From Lentibacillus daqui (lineage in GTDB: Bacteria; Bacillota; Bacilli; Bacillales; Amphibacillaceae), in contig NZ_CP114176.1 of NCBI RefSeq assembly GCF_027186265.1, positions 3,688,522 to 3,752,521 of the forward strand: a DNA stretch of 64,000 bases, read 5' to 3'. Positions within the stretch are counted from its first letter, which is position 1, and each line of letters opens with the position of its first letter. Of the stretch, positions 36,175 through 45,756 are shown piece by piece. Under the pieces are notes generated by a model that had not been told where the DNA came from, ran no database searches, and saw only the letters and a program-made list of their open reading frames with translations. A program made the position numbers and the translations under genes.

Positions 36175-38000
36175 TAGCCGGTCCTCCGCTTCTGATTCAT
36201 CAACGGAAGGGTGAAATAAATAGTTGTCCCTTTGCCTTGTCTGCTTTTAGCCCAAATCCTGCCATGGTGTGCTTCCACCAATTCCCTGGCTATTGCCAAT
36301 CCTAAACCAGTTCCGCCAAGTTTTCTTGTTCTTGCTTTATCTGCCCGGTAAAAACGGTCGAACACCCTGTCTACCTTATCATAAGAGATACCAATACCTT
36401 CATCCTGAATACTGACTAATAATTGATACCGTTGTTTCTCAACACTAACACAAATCATCCCGCCCTCAGGAGAATATTTAACGGCATTGGAAATGATATT
36501 ATCCAATACCTGGGTCATCTTGTCCTTGTCCATCCAGACATAATATACACCATGAGGCAATTTACGGCTGAAACCGATCCCCTCATAAGCATTCATCTCA
36601 AACCGATCGATAATATGATTAATATAAGCTATAAAGTCTGTTTTTTCCCAATGCAGCCCATATTGCTTATTATCCATCCGGGACAGCTGCAGCAAATCAT
36701 TGACCATTCGAATCATTCGTTCCGTTTCATTTTGTGCCACTTGTAAGAATTTCGGCGCAATCGATTTGTCCTGCCAGGCACCATCGGTCAGTGCCTCCAT
36801 ATAGCTCCGCATCGTTGTTAATGGGGTGCGCAACTCGTGGGACACGTTTGATACAAATTCCCTTCGTTCCTGTTCCACTTTTTCTTGTTCCGTTACATCA
36901 CTAATCACCGTAATAAAGCCAATAATGTCATCTTCGTCATCAGAGATGGTGGAAAAGTTTGCCCGAATAAGAAAGATATCATCTGCTTCACTGAAGTCAA
37001 TGACCATTGATCCGCTCTCCTGCATTTGGGATAAATCGACGTCTTTTTCTCCCAATTGCAGCACATCAAGCAGGAATTCACCTTTTACATCGTCGGGATT
37101 ACGGCTAATCAATTTACCTGCTGCATCATTAATTAAATTAATAGCTCCGGTTGCATCGGTTGCAATAACCCCATCAGACATATTGGACAGAACACTGCTT
37201 AGCTTATGCCGCTCTTCCTCAACGGTTGCATACGAGTGTTTGAGTTGATCGTTCATATCGTTAAATGCCTCTGCCAGGTTACCAATCTCGTCTTGGGCGT
37301 AAACATTAACCTTTTGTGTAAAATCACCTTTAGCCATCGTTTGGGCCTGTCGACGCATTTCGGTAATTGGCTTGGTAATCGTCCTGGCAACGAGGATTCC
37401 CAATAACGCAGAAACAATAATTGCCAAAATCGATGCCTGCAAGAATATCCGGCTGATTTCCTGCAATTGATTGTAGACATTTTCCAATGATGCTTCCAAG
37501 TAGATGGCACCGACGATATCTTCGCCGATTTTAAGCGGTTCTATCCGTACATAAACCCTATTTCCCGTCTCCGCACTTAACATTGTATTTTTATAGGAAA
37601 CATCAGAAGAAAGAGCCTTTGTAATTAGATCACCCGTTGTTTTCTTCCCAATCTTATCCTGATCAGAATAACTATTGGCACCCAGTACCCGGCCGACATT
37701 GTTGACTACTTGTAAGCTAGTAATCTCTTCAGGGCCAATATTATTAACGATTTCCTGGACATCCTCCTGTAACGTGGGCTCCGTTTCATCCTCGGTACGT
37801 TCCTCTGTAAAGGCATCTTTCAAATTAAAAGATAAATACTCGACACGATTATCCACGGATTCCTTAAAGTTGGAGGTCAAGCGTTCCTCCAATTCCCTTG
37901 CAACATAGGAGCCAATAACTTGTACGGCGACGACAAGGAGTAAAATATAAATAATGATAAATTTTAATTGTATCGATCGGAAAAAACCGACTTTGTTCAT
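36174..38000 (-). CDS. walK: Sensor histidine kinase WalK (YycG)
   Basis: 608 residues with the standard WalK layout: helix 1 (about 10-31), an extracytoplasmic Cache-like loop (32-182), helix 2 (183-205), HAMP (206-258), PAS (about 263-370), HisKA with phosphorylated His388 in SHELRTP, and HATPase (about 485-600) with DEGIGISYDKVDRVF and GTGLGLAIARELVEAH. It controls peptidoglycan hydrolases in response to wall state and is essential in related species. Its start lies six bases after the walR stop. Confidence 0.97.
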   Translation of the reverse strand: MNKVGFFRSIQLKFIIIYILLLVVAVQVIGSYVARELEERLTSNFKESVDNRVEYLSFNLKDAFTEERTEDETEPTLQEDVQEIVNNIGPEEITSLQVVNNVGRVLGANSYSDQDKIGKKTTGDLITKALSSDVSYKNTMLSAETGNRVYVRIEPLKIGEDIVGAIYLEASLENVYNQLQEISRIFLQASILAIIVSALLGILVARTITKPITEMRRQAQTMAKGDFTQKVNVYAQDEIGNLAEAFNDMNDQLKHSYATVEEERHKLSSVLSNMSDGVIATDATGAINLINDAAGKLISRNPDDVKGEFLLDVLQLGEKDVDLSQMQESGSMVIDFSEADDIFLIRANFSTISDDEDDIIGFITVISDVTEQEKVEQERREFVSNVSHELRTPLTTMRSYMEALTDGAWQDKSIAPKFLQVAQNETERMIRMVNDLLQLSRMDNKQYGLHWEKTDFIAYINHIIDRFEMNAYEGIGFSRKLPHGVYYVWMDKDKMTQVLDNIISNAVKYSPEGGMICVSVEKQRYQLLVSIQDEGIGISYDKVDRVFDRFYRADKARTRKLGGTGLGLAIARELVEAHHGRIWAKSRQGKGTTIYFTLPLMNQKRRTG

Positions 38001-38006
38001 AAAAAC

Positions 38007-38711
38007 CTACTCCTCGCCAGGATTACGCAAATAATAACCAACTCCACGGCGTGTCACAATCCACATGGGGTTACTTGGATTCTCCTCAATTTTTTCACGA
38101 AGTCTTCTGACCGTTACATCAACCGTCCGTACATCACCAAAATAATCATACCCCCAGACTGTTTCCAGCAGGTGTTCCCTGGTCATGACTTGTCCGATAT
38201 GACGTGCCAAATAATGCAATAATTCAAATTCACGATGGGTCAGTTCCACCTGTTCTCCATTTCGGGTAACAGCGTATGCATCCGGGTGAATCACAAGGTT
38301 CCCCATCACAATATCTTTGGTTGCTTTTACCTTATCATCCGGGATATTCTGTTGTCTTCTCAGATTTGCCTTCACCCGGGCAACTAGTTCCCGATTACTA
38401 AACGGTTTGGTAACGTAATCATCTGCACCAAGTTCAAGGCCCAGAACTTTATCGATTTCCGCATCTTTTGCCGTCAACATAATAATCGGCATTGATTGGG
38501 TTTTACGGATTTCCCGGCATACTTCATTGCCATCTTTGTTAGGCAACATAAGATCCAGCAATATTAAATCAGGTTCCTCACTTTGCGCAAGTTCAATCGC
38601 CTCGTCTCCGTCATATGCGCAAACAACCTGATAACCCTCTTTTTCCAAATTAAATTTCAATATATCTGCAATGGGCTGTTCATCATCAACAACTAATATT
38701 TTCTGACTCAA
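38007..38711 (-). CDS. walR: Response regulator WalR (YycF)
   Basis: 234 residues. Receiver domain with acidic pair Asp12/13 region ([12 protein letters not shown]), phosphorylated Asp in [10 protein letters not shown] and conserved Lys in YVTKPF; an OmpR-type winged helix from about 135, with the recognition helix in [18 protein letters not shown] place the start at TTG 38711 (MSQKILVV), with AAGGA ten bases upstream and a length like that of B. subtilis WalR; a GTG nine bases earlier is too close to that site. It heads the walRKHIJ operon. Confidence 0.96.
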   Translation of the reverse strand: MSQKILVVDDEQPIADILKFNLEKEGYQVVCAYDGDEAIELAQSEEPDLILLDLMLPNKDGNEVCREIRKTQSMPIIMLTAKDAEIDKVLGLELGADDYVTKPFSNRELVARVKANLRRQQNIPDDKVKATKDIVMGNLVIHPDAYAVTRNGEQVELTHREFELLHYLARHIGQVMTREHLLETVWGYDYFGDVRTVDVTVRRLREKIEENPSNPMWIVTRRGVGYYLRNPGEE

Positions 38712-38830
38712 TCCAGTCACATCCTTTTAGTCACATGCTTTTGTCTATTTTACCTTACTTTTGGCCAAATGTCTTTTGTTCTATTTTTAATTTTAGGGGG
38801 AGGACAGCTAATATGATGTGGTTATCCCCC

Positions 38831-39421
38831 TTAATTGATACTTAGCCTCATGCGTGTTTGGTAGTTGTTAGCGAGGAATCGCCAATCTTCCAGAAATAAC
38901 TTCCATAAATTTGGCCGGCGTCTGACTGCTAATGGGTGGTAAGCGGTACAGGTTTGATATCCTCGTACATCGTGCATTTGACCGCGTAGTGATTTTACAT
39001 CAACATGAACATCTTGAAAAAACGATTGGACAGCGACATTCCCCAAACACAACACAAATGCCGGCTGTTTTGCTTGCAGTTGTTGCTCCAGATGGTTCAT
39101 ACAAATAGCTCTGGTCGCTTCTTTGTCATATTTTTTAGTTGGCTTTCGCTTTAATATAAAGGTTACATATAAATCATGCATGTTTAATCCTGCATCATTG
39201 GCGGCTGTTTGCAATGTTTGCCTTGTGCCACAGACAAACGGGTTTCCTTCACGGTTTTCCCGCGCCCCTGGATTGTCCAATAAAACCATAATCGGAGCAT
39301 CGGGGTTCCCTTCACCCCAAATCATTCTTGAACCATGCTGATAAAGACCACATTCCTTACATGATTTTTCATTTTTCGGTGTTGGTTCCTCCGGCCACAG
39401 AACCGGGCAAAAGTCTGCCAT
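38831..39421 (-). CDS. Uracil-DNA glycosylase superfamily (family 4-like) protein
   Basis: 196 residues. The layout follows family 4 UDG: Cys21/Cys24 (SCKECGLYQHG), motif 1 LLDNPGARENREGNPFVCGTR in place of GEAPG...GRPFVG, and a late YHPLAV in place of HPS. Of the four iron-sulfur cysteines, the first two and the last (Cys107, in RAICMNHL) seem kept, but the third, expected in NVVKCRP, reads FILKRKP. Hence a normal 4Fe-4S cluster is doubtful. It may be a nucleic acid glycosylase with altered substrate. It sits between dnaB and walR where purA normally lies. Confidence 0.7.
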   Translation of the reverse strand: MADFCPVLWPEEPTPKNEKSCKECGLYQHGSRMIWGEGNPDAPIMVLLDNPGARENREGNPFVCGTRQTLQTAANDAGLNMHDLYVTFILKRKPTKKYDKEATRAICMNHLEQQLQAKQPAFVLCLGNVAVQSFFQDVHVDVKSLRGQMHDVRGYQTCTAYHPLAVRRRPNLWKLFLEDWRFLANNYQTRMRLSIN

Positions 39422-39493
39422 TGTTTTTTTCCTCCTGGATTTATAAGCTAATAAGACTTAGTTTATCCAGTATTTCAAGGTTCACAACAGAAC

Positions 39494-39525
39494 GAAAAAA
39501 ATAAGCCTTCCTATGTTTGAAGGCT
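39494..39525 (-). terminator. Terminator after dnaB
   Basis: AGCCTTC and GAAGGCT pair around an 8-nt loop; on the minus strand TTATTTTTTTC follows. Confidence 0.82.
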
Positions 39526-39625
39526 GTGGAGCTTGCATAGAAACCAGCTTGAGTTAGTTTTTAATGGAGGATCTTTTCTCAATTGAAGATTTTGTGCGTT
39601 ACCGGGGTTCCCCTGAGAATCCGCC

Positions 39626-41002
39626 TTATACCGGTACTGGCGGGATGTCACTTTCCTGGTAACGGTGATCCAAATCAACGAACTTATTATATTCCTTTAC
39701 GAAAGCAAGCTCCACTGTGCCAACAGGGCCATTACGCTGTTTGGAAATGATAATCTCAATAATGTTTTGTTTTTCCGATTCCTGATCATAATAATCATCA
39801 CGATATAAGAATCCAACAATGTCAGCATCCTGTTCAATACTTCCGGATTCACGTAAGTCCGACATCATCGGGCGTTTATCCTGACGCTGCTCCACACCAC
39901 GGGATAGCTGTGATAAAGCAATTAATGGTACATTCAATTCCCGGGCAAGTCCTTTTAATGACCGGGAAATTTCGGATACTTCCTGTTGTCTGTTTTCTCT
40001 GGAATTGCCACTTCCCTGGATGAGCTGCAAATAATCAATCAGGATCATACCCAATCCATGTTCTTGTTTTAACCGCCGACATTTGGAGCGAATTTCACTA
40101 ACACGGATTCCAGGTGAGTCATCAATATAAATACCAGCGTTGGACAAGCTCCCCATTGCCATCGTCAACTTTCCCCAGTCATCGGCCTCCAGCGTACCTG
40201 TCCGAAGACGCTGAGCATCAATATTGCCCTCCGCACAAAGCATCCGCTGGACAAGCTGCTCGGCGCCCATCTCCAAGCTGAAGATCGCCACATTTTCATT
40301 GGTATTAATAGCCACGTTTTGCGCAATATTTAACGCAAATGCGGTCTTACCGACTGATGGACGGGCAGCGATAATAATCAGGTCGTTGCGCTGAAACCCT
40401 GAGGTAATTTGATCAAGATCCCGATACCCTGTTGGTACGCCTGTGACATCCGCTTGATGATTATGCAGCATTTCAATATCATCGTAGACCTCTATTAATA
40501 CGTCCTTGATAGACTTAAAAGCGCCGGCACTTTGTCGCTGTGAAACTTCGAGAATATTTTTCTCCGCCTCATTTAAAACATCATCGACATCATCTTCTCT
40601 GGTGTAACCGGTAGTAACAATGTCTGTTGCGGTTCGGATTAACCGGCGCAGTATCGATTTTTCTTCAACAATTTTACTGTAATAACCAATGTTAGCAGCG
40701 GTTGGGACACTGCCAGCCAGATCGGTCAAATAGGAGACCCCGCCAACCTCATCTAACAGTTTTGCATTTGATAATGATGTAGTTACCGTGACCAGGTCAA
40801 TCGGTTCACCAAGGTCGGAGAGCCGCATCATTGTCTCAAAGATGCGTTGATGACCGGCCCGATAGAAATCCGCCGGCATTAACCGTTCAGAGGCTTGGGA
40901 AAAAGCCTCAGGTTCAAGGAAAATAGCACCAATGACCGCCTGTTCCGCTTCAATATTATGTGGTGGTGTACGATCATTCCAATTCTCATTCATTTGTTTC
41001 AT
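39626..41002 (-). CDS. dnaB: Replicative DNA helicase (DnaB-type, called DnaC in Bacillus)
   Basis: 458 residues, near identical in plan to B. subtilis DnaC. N-terminal helical domain (PPHNIEAEQAVIGAIFLEPEAF), linker helix, and RecA-like core with Walker A ARPSVGKTAFALN (about 211-223), Walker B MILIDYLQLIQ, and the C-terminal QRNGPVGTVELAFVKEYNKFVD. The hexamer unwinds DNA at the fork and is loaded by DnaD/DnaB/DnaI in Bacillaceae. Start at ATG 41002 or the ATG 12 bases later; AAGAGGAG serves either. A MITE lies just upstream in the gap to rplI. Confidence 0.97.
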   Translation of the reverse strand: MKQMNENWNDRTPPHNIEAEQAVIGAIFLEPEAFSQASERLMPADFYRAGHQRIFETMMRLSDLGEPIDLVTVTTSLSNAKLLDEVGGVSYLTDLAGSVPTAANIGYYSKIVEEKSILRRLIRTATDIVTTGYTREDDVDDVLNEAEKNILEVSQRQSAGAFKSIKDVLIEVYDDIEMLHNHQADVTGVPTGYRDLDQITSGFQRNDLIIIAARPSVGKTAFALNIAQNVAINTNENVAIFSLEMGAEQLVQRMLCAEGNIDAQRLRTGTLEADDWGKLTMAMGSLSNAGIYIDDSPGIRVSEIRSKCRRLKQEHGLGMILIDYLQLIQGSGNSRENRQQEVSEISRSLKGLARELNVPLIALSQLSRGVEQRQDKRPMMSDLRESGSIEQDADIVGFLYRDDYYDQESEKQNIIEIIISKQRNGPVGTVELAFVKEYNKFVDLDHRYQESDIPPVPV

Positions 41003-41066
41003 TTCTCCTCTTATAAATCGGAGTGACTAAGGGTTGGTTACTTATCAAGCCATCGTTTCCCTTGTA

Positions 41067-41220
41067 GAGGATGTTCAAAAAGTCCGGTAAAAATGACACG
41101 TCGAATTTCGTCGTTGGCTTGCTTTTCCGCTCCTCATGTACCTTTTATGTACACTACGGTGCTCAAAGCTACGCCGCCTAGAACTTCTCGGTCCTTTTTA
41201 TCCTCCTTTTTGAACACGCA
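41067..41220 (+). mobile_element. MITE-like element, copy B (154 bp)
   Basis: Ends GAGGATGTTCAAAAAG and CTTTTTGAACACGCA. Direct 6-bp flanks CTTGTA at 41061-41066 and 41221-41226. It is nearly identical to copy C and lies in the same orientation. It sits between rplI and dnaB without touching either coding sequence. Confidence 0.88.
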
Positions 41221-41236
41221 CTTGTATGAAAACGAT

Positions 41237-41263
41237 GGGACAGGAGAACCGTCCCTCTGTCCC
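41237..41263. repeat. GGGACAG palindrome abutting the rplI stop
   Basis: GGGACAG (41237-41243) and CTGTCCC (41257-41263) flank GAGAACCGTCCCT. The right arm runs into the rplI stop codon. I recall similar GGGACAG...CTGTCCC units as a widely dispersed intergenic repeat of Bacillaceae. It may act as an mRNA end hairpin. Confidence 0.6.
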
Positions 41264-41709
41264 TATTTTTCTGTGACGTGTACTTTTATGGAACCTGTTA
41301 CTTCGGGATGGAGTTTTATCGGGACGGTTGTGTATCCCAAAGCCCGGATTGGTTCATCCAGTTCAATTTTACGTTTATCGAGCTTATAGCCGTACGATTT
41401 TTCCAATGTTTCAGCGATCTGTTTGCTGGTAATGGAGCCAAACAGACGACCGTTATCTCCTGACTTTGCTTGCAACTCAACAGTTAGATTGGCAAGGGTA
41501 TCTTTTAATTTTATAGCCTCATCTTTTTCCGCTTGTTCTTCTTGAGCTGCTTTACGCTTTTTAGCATTTAATGCCTTCATATTACCTTCTGTTGCTTCTT
41601 CAGCTAATTTATTCTTTAGTAAATAATTACGGGCATATCCATCAGAAACATTTTTAACGTCGCCTTTTTTTCCTTTACCTTTCACGTCTTTTAAGAAGAT
41701 AACTTTCAT
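41263..41709 (-). CDS. rplI: 50S ribosomal protein L9
   Basis: 148 residues, full length. N-terminal RNA-binding domain starts [29 protein letters not shown] (read from residue 2), followed by a long charged helix with two Ala/Lys/Glu-rich runs and the C-terminal domain ([17 protein letters not shown]). L9 binds 23S rRNA at the base of the L1 stalk. It overlaps gdpP by 4 bases, and the stop codon adjoins a GGGACAG palindrome. Confidence 0.97.
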   Translation of the reverse strand: MKVIFLKDVKGKGKKGDVKNVSDGYARNYLLKNKLAEEATEGNMKALNAKKRKAAQEEQAEKDEAIKLKDTLANLTVELQAKSGDNGRLFGSITSKQIAETLEKSYGYKLDKRKIELDEPIRALGYTTVPIKLHPEVTGSIKVHVTEK

Positions 41710-43688
41710 TCTAATTCTCCTCCTCCAAAATAATCTTCAAGTATTTCTTTTAACAGTGCTTCAGCGTCATCCATGGTAGTATCCTCAATTTGTGTTGCGG
41801 CATTGGTTAAATGACCGCCGCCGTTCATTTTCTCCATAATAACCTGCACATTTACATCACCGAGTGACCTTGCACTTATACCAATTTTACCATCTTCCCG
41901 TTCAGAAATAACGAATGAAGCTTCGATTCCACTCATCGTCAACAGCGTATCCGCTGCCTGGGCAATTAGCACAGATCCATAGGTTTCCCCCTTGATTCCC
42001 TTGGCTATGGCAACCGAATGATGATAAACTGTAGCGCGTTCGATTAACTTACTGCGCTTCACATAAATATTTAAGTCCTCTTTCATAAATTGCTGCACCA
42101 ACACCGTGTCAGCACCCTTGGAACGTAAATAGGATGCAGCATCGAATGTTCGTGATCCCGTTCGTAATGTGAAACTTTTCGTGTCAATAATAATACCAGC
42201 AAGCAGTGTGGTTGCCTCCAGCATTTTCAATTTTAATGTTTTCGGCTGATACTCCAACAACTCTGTAACCAATTCTGCTGTCGATGATGCGTACGGTTCC
42301 ATATATACAAGTGTCGGATTATCCACGAATTCCTCAGCACGGCGGTGATGGTCAATGATAACCTTAAAGTCGGTTTTACTTAACAATCGAGGATCAGCCA
42401 TCATAGACGGTTTGTGCGTATCAACAACAACAACCAGGCTTCTGCTAGTAACAATTGTTTCTGCTTCATCTGGCTCAATAAAGTGGTTCCATAAACTTTC
42501 CTCTTTTTTAATCGCGTCCATCATCCGGGTAATGCTTGAATTAATATCATTCGGATCAAGCACAATATACCCTTCCACATCATTGGCTCTGGCAATATTT
42601 AAAATACCAATTGCGGCACCAACCGAATCCATATCAGGTGACTTATGCCCCATAATCAGTACTTGATCACTCTCCTTCACTAATTCCTTCAGTGCATGGG
42701 AGATAACACGAGCCCTGACCCTTGTACGTTTTTCCATTGGATTGGTTTTCCCGCCATAGAATCGAACTTTTCCCAGATCATCCTTAATCGCAACCTGGTC
42801 ACCCCCGCGGCCCAGTGCCAGGTCAAGGCTCGATTGTGCCAATTCCCCGAGTGCAGGTAACAGCATCTCACCATAACCAACGCCGATACTGATCGTCAAT
42901 GGAATATTCTGTTCTGAATTAAGTTCTCTTATCTCGTCAAGAATATTAAACTTGGTCTTTTCCAATTTACCAAGAATTTCCCTTGTGCCAACTGCCAGAA
43001 ACCGCTCCTGTGACGTTCGTTTCAGATATAGCCCATACGTATGTGACCAATCATTTAAGGCAGCTGTAACCTTTGAATTCAATTGACTCTTCCATGTATC
43101 ATCCATGTTTTGCGTGATTTCCTCATAGTTATCCAAAAAAATGATTGCTAAAATTGTTTGATCATTTTCATATAATGTTTGAATTTTTTTTTGCTCAGTT
43201 CGGTCAAAAAAGTATAGCAGACGTTCTTCCTTTTTAATAATCGACTGAAAATCATAGCCTTCCAGTTCAAACCAAACTTCATCTTTTCCTTCCTTAATCG
43301 TTGGAATGAGATCATCGGACAGCAAATTCAATGACTTGCCAACTAAGATATCCTCCTCACCGAATCGATTCATATACGGATTCGCCCATTCAACGATGTA
43401 ATCTTCATTGTACAGAACAATTCCAATTGGCATTTCCAATAATGCTTCCTCGCCAACCTTCTTGATCCGGTGGGAGAGTGTCGCAATATATTCCTCTGTT
43501 TCATTGATAATTGTTTTCTCGGTTCGAATACTATAATAAAACGATGCAATTAAAAATAACGTCATTAATAACCCTAATATCCATTGATAATACCAAATGA
43601 CACCAAGCAGAATAATGGATAATAAATAAATAATCCATAGGTGTCTACTAAATGCGGGTTTCTTCTGTAAATCTGGCATAGAATTCAC
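41706..43688 (-). CDS. gdpP: Cyclic-di-AMP phosphodiesterase GdpP (YybT)
   Basis: 660 residues. Two N-terminal membrane helices (about 16-52), a PAS domain (about 80-155), a degenerate GGDEF domain (about 170-300), then DHH/DHHA1 phosphodiesterase with GHKSPDMDS at 347-355, DTHKP at 423-427 and the DHH triad at 446-448; GGGHLTNAA near the end. It hydrolyses c-di-AMP and so sets potassium and osmolyte uptake and wall strength. It overlaps rplI by 4 bases. The gap to yybS upstream holds a GC-rich structured island. Confidence 0.96.
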   Translation of the reverse strand: MNSMPDLQKKPAFSRHLWIIYLLSIILLGVIWYYQWILGLLMTLFLIASFYYSIRTEKTIINETEEYIATLSHRIKKVGEEALLEMPIGIVLYNEDYIVEWANPYMNRFGEEDILVGKSLNLLSDDLIPTIKEGKDEVWFELEGYDFQSIIKKEERLLYFFDRTEQKKIQTLYENDQTILAIIFLDNYEEITQNMDDTWKSQLNSKVTAALNDWSHTYGLYLKRTSQERFLAVGTREILGKLEKTKFNILDEIRELNSEQNIPLTISIGVGYGEMLLPALGELAQSSLDLALGRGGDQVAIKDDLGKVRFYGGKTNPMEKRTRVRARVISHALKELVKESDQVLIMGHKSPDMDSVGAAIGILNIARANDVEGYIVLDPNDINSSITRMMDAIKKEESLWNHFIEPDEAETIVTSRSLVVVVDTHKPSMMADPRLLSKTDFKVIIDHHRRAEEFVDNPTLVYMEPYASSTAELVTELLEYQPKTLKLKMLEATTLLAGIIIDTKSFTLRTGSRTFDAASYLRSKGADTVLVQQFMKEDLNIYVKRSKLIERATVYHHSVAIAKGIKGETYGSVLIAQAADTLLTMSGIEASFVISEREDGKIGISARSLGDVNVQVIMEKMNGGGHLTNAATQIEDTTMDDAEALLKEILEDYFGGGELE

Positions 43689-43761
43689 TCCATAACCTTT
43701 TTCGTTAGGTAAGAACGTACAAAAATCCAGGCCCTATTCTGGGTATTGCCAGGGGAGGGAA

Positions 43762-43908
43762 AGTTCGGCCAAGCCCGCGACCCTGTCGCAACGCCGAACT
43801 GACCTGCGTCCTGCAGCCTTCCATCCGGTTCCAGTACCTTTGTTCAGTTCGCAAGACGCTGGTCATGCCAACGTCAGCACAAGACGTCCGGCTTTAATCG
43901 ACCAGCGT
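43762..43908. other. GC-rich island with two nested hairpins, between yybS and gdpP
   Basis: AGTTCGGC (43762-43769) pairs with GCCGAACT (43793-43800), enclosing GCGAC-CCT-GTCGC. Then ACGCTGGTC (43856-43864) pairs with GACCAGCGT (43900-43908), enclosing ACGTC-AGCACAA-GACGT. The segment is clearly richer in G and C than the neighbouring genes. It matches no riboswitch or RNA family that I recognise. On the minus strand a 26-codon frame enters it but has no ribosome binding site. It could be a structured RNA, a leader of gdpP or a dispersed repeat. Confidence 0.6.
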
Positions 43909-43981
43909 TTAGCCGATTGCACAATTCTTTCTTTATCTCGCATTAACGGGCTGTAAAACCCCCACTGAATGAAATTTCACT

Positions 43982-44929
43982 TTATTTATTGGCGGAAATC
44001 CGATCCCGCAAGCGAAAGCCTATATCAATGATTCCCAAGACTCGCACCAGAATTACCAAGAACGGTATAAAAAGTGTAGCTATAATACTGATAATCGGCA
44101 GTGCCTTTGATCCGCCTTTCTGATAAGCATAAAAGAAAATCAGTGAAAATCCTTGTAAAATCATTAATGTACCAATGAGCATTAACACATTATTTACTGC
44201 CAAATACAAGGTTCCATTTGGATCCAAATCAAAGAAAGAGAAAATAATCGCAATAAAGTAAATCCATATGAGTGATACCGGCAATGTCAGATTACGAAAG
44301 GGCGGAAATCGGTAATCCTTGCTCCATATACGATTGACAATCTTATAACTGATCCATTGACAGATAAAGGCAAAAATAATTCCAATTATTGCGATACCGG
44401 CTGGAATTAAATTTTTCATCAGATCGACCTGCTGTTCAATCATGGAAAGCTGTTCTTCGGCTTGCCCTGGCAAACCAAACTGATCCATCATTCCCTGGGC
44501 TTGCTCCATCGATTGGTCAATTGCCTGGTTGATTGCTTTTACAATATTCACATCAAACACCAACTGTGTAATCAAAAACAAAAATACGAAGCCGATCACA
44601 AAACCAACCGTACCCCGTGCCCATGTTTCATAGGCTGACAAATTCTTATTCATGGCAACACCAATCATGATCCCGCCAAGCCCCATCAAAATGGTTAGCG
44701 GAGAAAAGGCTGTTGCAAATAAAGTTGACAGAACCAGGCACGCCACAAACATGATAAGTGATGGTTTCCAATTATATCGTGATGCAAATACTGCAAATGG
44801 GATTGGCAAAAGAAAGAAAGCAATAGCTCCCACCACTGGTACAATCGTGATAATTAAAAGGAGAATCATATAAATCGCAGTGAGTAATGCACCTTCTGTC
44901 AGTAGTTTCGATCGATTCATGAATTGCAC
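43982..44929 (-). CDS. yybS: YybS-family (DUF2232) membrane protein
   Basis: 315 residues with about eight membrane helices, DUF2232. It opens SKLLTEGALLTAIYMILLLI, with a charged region at about 150-185 (Gln/Glu-rich, QAIDQSMEQAQGMMDQFG) between helices. The function of YybS is unknown; its fold resembles ECF-type S components by helix pattern. It is constantly found upstream of gdpP-rplI-dnaB in Bacillaceae, as here. A non-coding gap of 293 bp separates it from gdpP. Confidence 0.85.
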   Translation of the reverse strand: MQFMNRSKLLTEGALLTAIYMILLLIITIVPVVGAIAFFLLPIPFAVFASRYNWKPSLIMFVACLVLSTLFATAFSPLTILMGLGGIMIGVAMNKNLSAYETWARGTVGFVIGFVFLFLITQLVFDVNIVKAINQAIDQSMEQAQGMMDQFGLPGQAEEQLSMIEQQVDLMKNLIPAGIAIIGIIFAFICQWISYKIVNRIWSKDYRFPPFRNLTLPVSLIWIYFIAIIFSFFDLDPNGTLYLAVNNVLMLIGTLMILQGFSLIFFYAYQKGGSKALPIISIIATLFIPFLVILVRVLGIIDIGFRLRDRISANK

Positions 44930-45138
44930 CTCTTACATTCAATTACAGACTTTTTTTCATATCATTACTATATGATAACATTTTTTGTAGACATTTTGGG
45001 ATTGAAAAATGCGGAAATCCAAACAAAAGAAAAGTAAAAACGATATTACATGCGCTTTTTACAAGTTTTTTTACTATAATAGGGGGGAGATATTAATTTA
45101 TTTGTCCAGCTTACTTAAGAAAAGAAGGATGTCCAGCA

Positions 45139-45639
45139 ATGATTTTTATCCAGGCGTTACTCCATAGTATCAAACTACCAGCTAAAAATGCCATGTTCCG
45201 GCTCAATCGGATTGGTATGGATATTACCGTTATGTACATGTTTTTGCTTCTGCTGATTGTTTCCATCCCATCTCTGCTGGAACGACTGTCCAACCCAAGC
45301 CAATCAGGGATTACAGTACATATATTTTTTTTGTTGATGTACTTTTTTATTTTCTATTATCTGCCGTTAGTGATCTTTGTATTTGTCATACTATCTGCAG
45401 TGGCTTATATTGGTGTTTTGATTAGCCGGGCGCTATCCCGTAAGATCCGTTTTGCCATCCTGTGGAAAATGTGTGCTTACACAACAACGATTCCGTTTTT
45501 AATCTATACCATTATCGCGCTATTCATTCCAATTAGCGATCGCTGGCTATGGCTATTTCTTATTTATACGATTATATTAATGATTAAAATGATTACAGTC
45601 TATCCAAGAAGAAAAGAACAGTCAAGAGGAAAAATATAG
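45139..45639 (+). CDS. DUF1189-like membrane protein
   Basis: 166 residues with four or five hydrophobic helices (about 25-45, 58-80, 83-103, 110-130 and 135-152). The N-terminus FIQALLHSIKLPAKNAMFRLNRIGMDITVMYMF has the K-x-x-x-x-F-R-x-x-x-x-G pattern that I link with DUF1189 proteins. Function unknown. It is divergent from yybS, with AAGAAGGA before the ATG, and converges with rpsR across a shared terminator. A basic tail PRRKEQSRGK suggests a cytoplasmic C-terminus. Confidence 0.55.
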   Translation: MIFIQALLHSIKLPAKNAMFRLNRIGMDITVMYMFLLLLIVSIPSLLERLSNPSQSGITVHIFFLLMYFFIFYYLPLVIFVFVILSAVAYIGVLISRALSRKIRFAILWKMCAYTTTIPFLIYTIIALFIPISDRWLWLFLIYTIILMIKMITVYPRRKEQSRGKI

Positions 45640-45703
45640 CTGTGTTATCTAGTTTTATTGAAAAACTGCACTTTTGGCGAAAGCGTCATCACTATTATAA
45701 TCA

Positions 45704-45756
45704 AATAAAATAAAGACCCTTTCGCGGAATACTTGCAAAAGGGTCTTTATTTTATT
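45704..45756. terminator. Bidirectional terminator at the 3' end of rpsR
   Basis: AATAAAGACCCTTT and AAAGGGTCTTTATT form a long stem; the rpsR stop codon lies inside the right arm. It ends both the rpsF-ssb-rpsR operon and the DUF1189 gene. Confidence 0.88.

Noticed and set aside
39930..39975. Noc-like CCCGGG and CCGGGAAAT words in dnaB
   Set aside because: Each has three or more mismatches to the 14-bp consensus and they lie in conserved coding sequence.
43862..43944. 26-codon frame entering the GC-rich island as a small protein or leader peptide
   Set aside because: No ribosome binding site, and the sequence is better explained by base-pairing arms.
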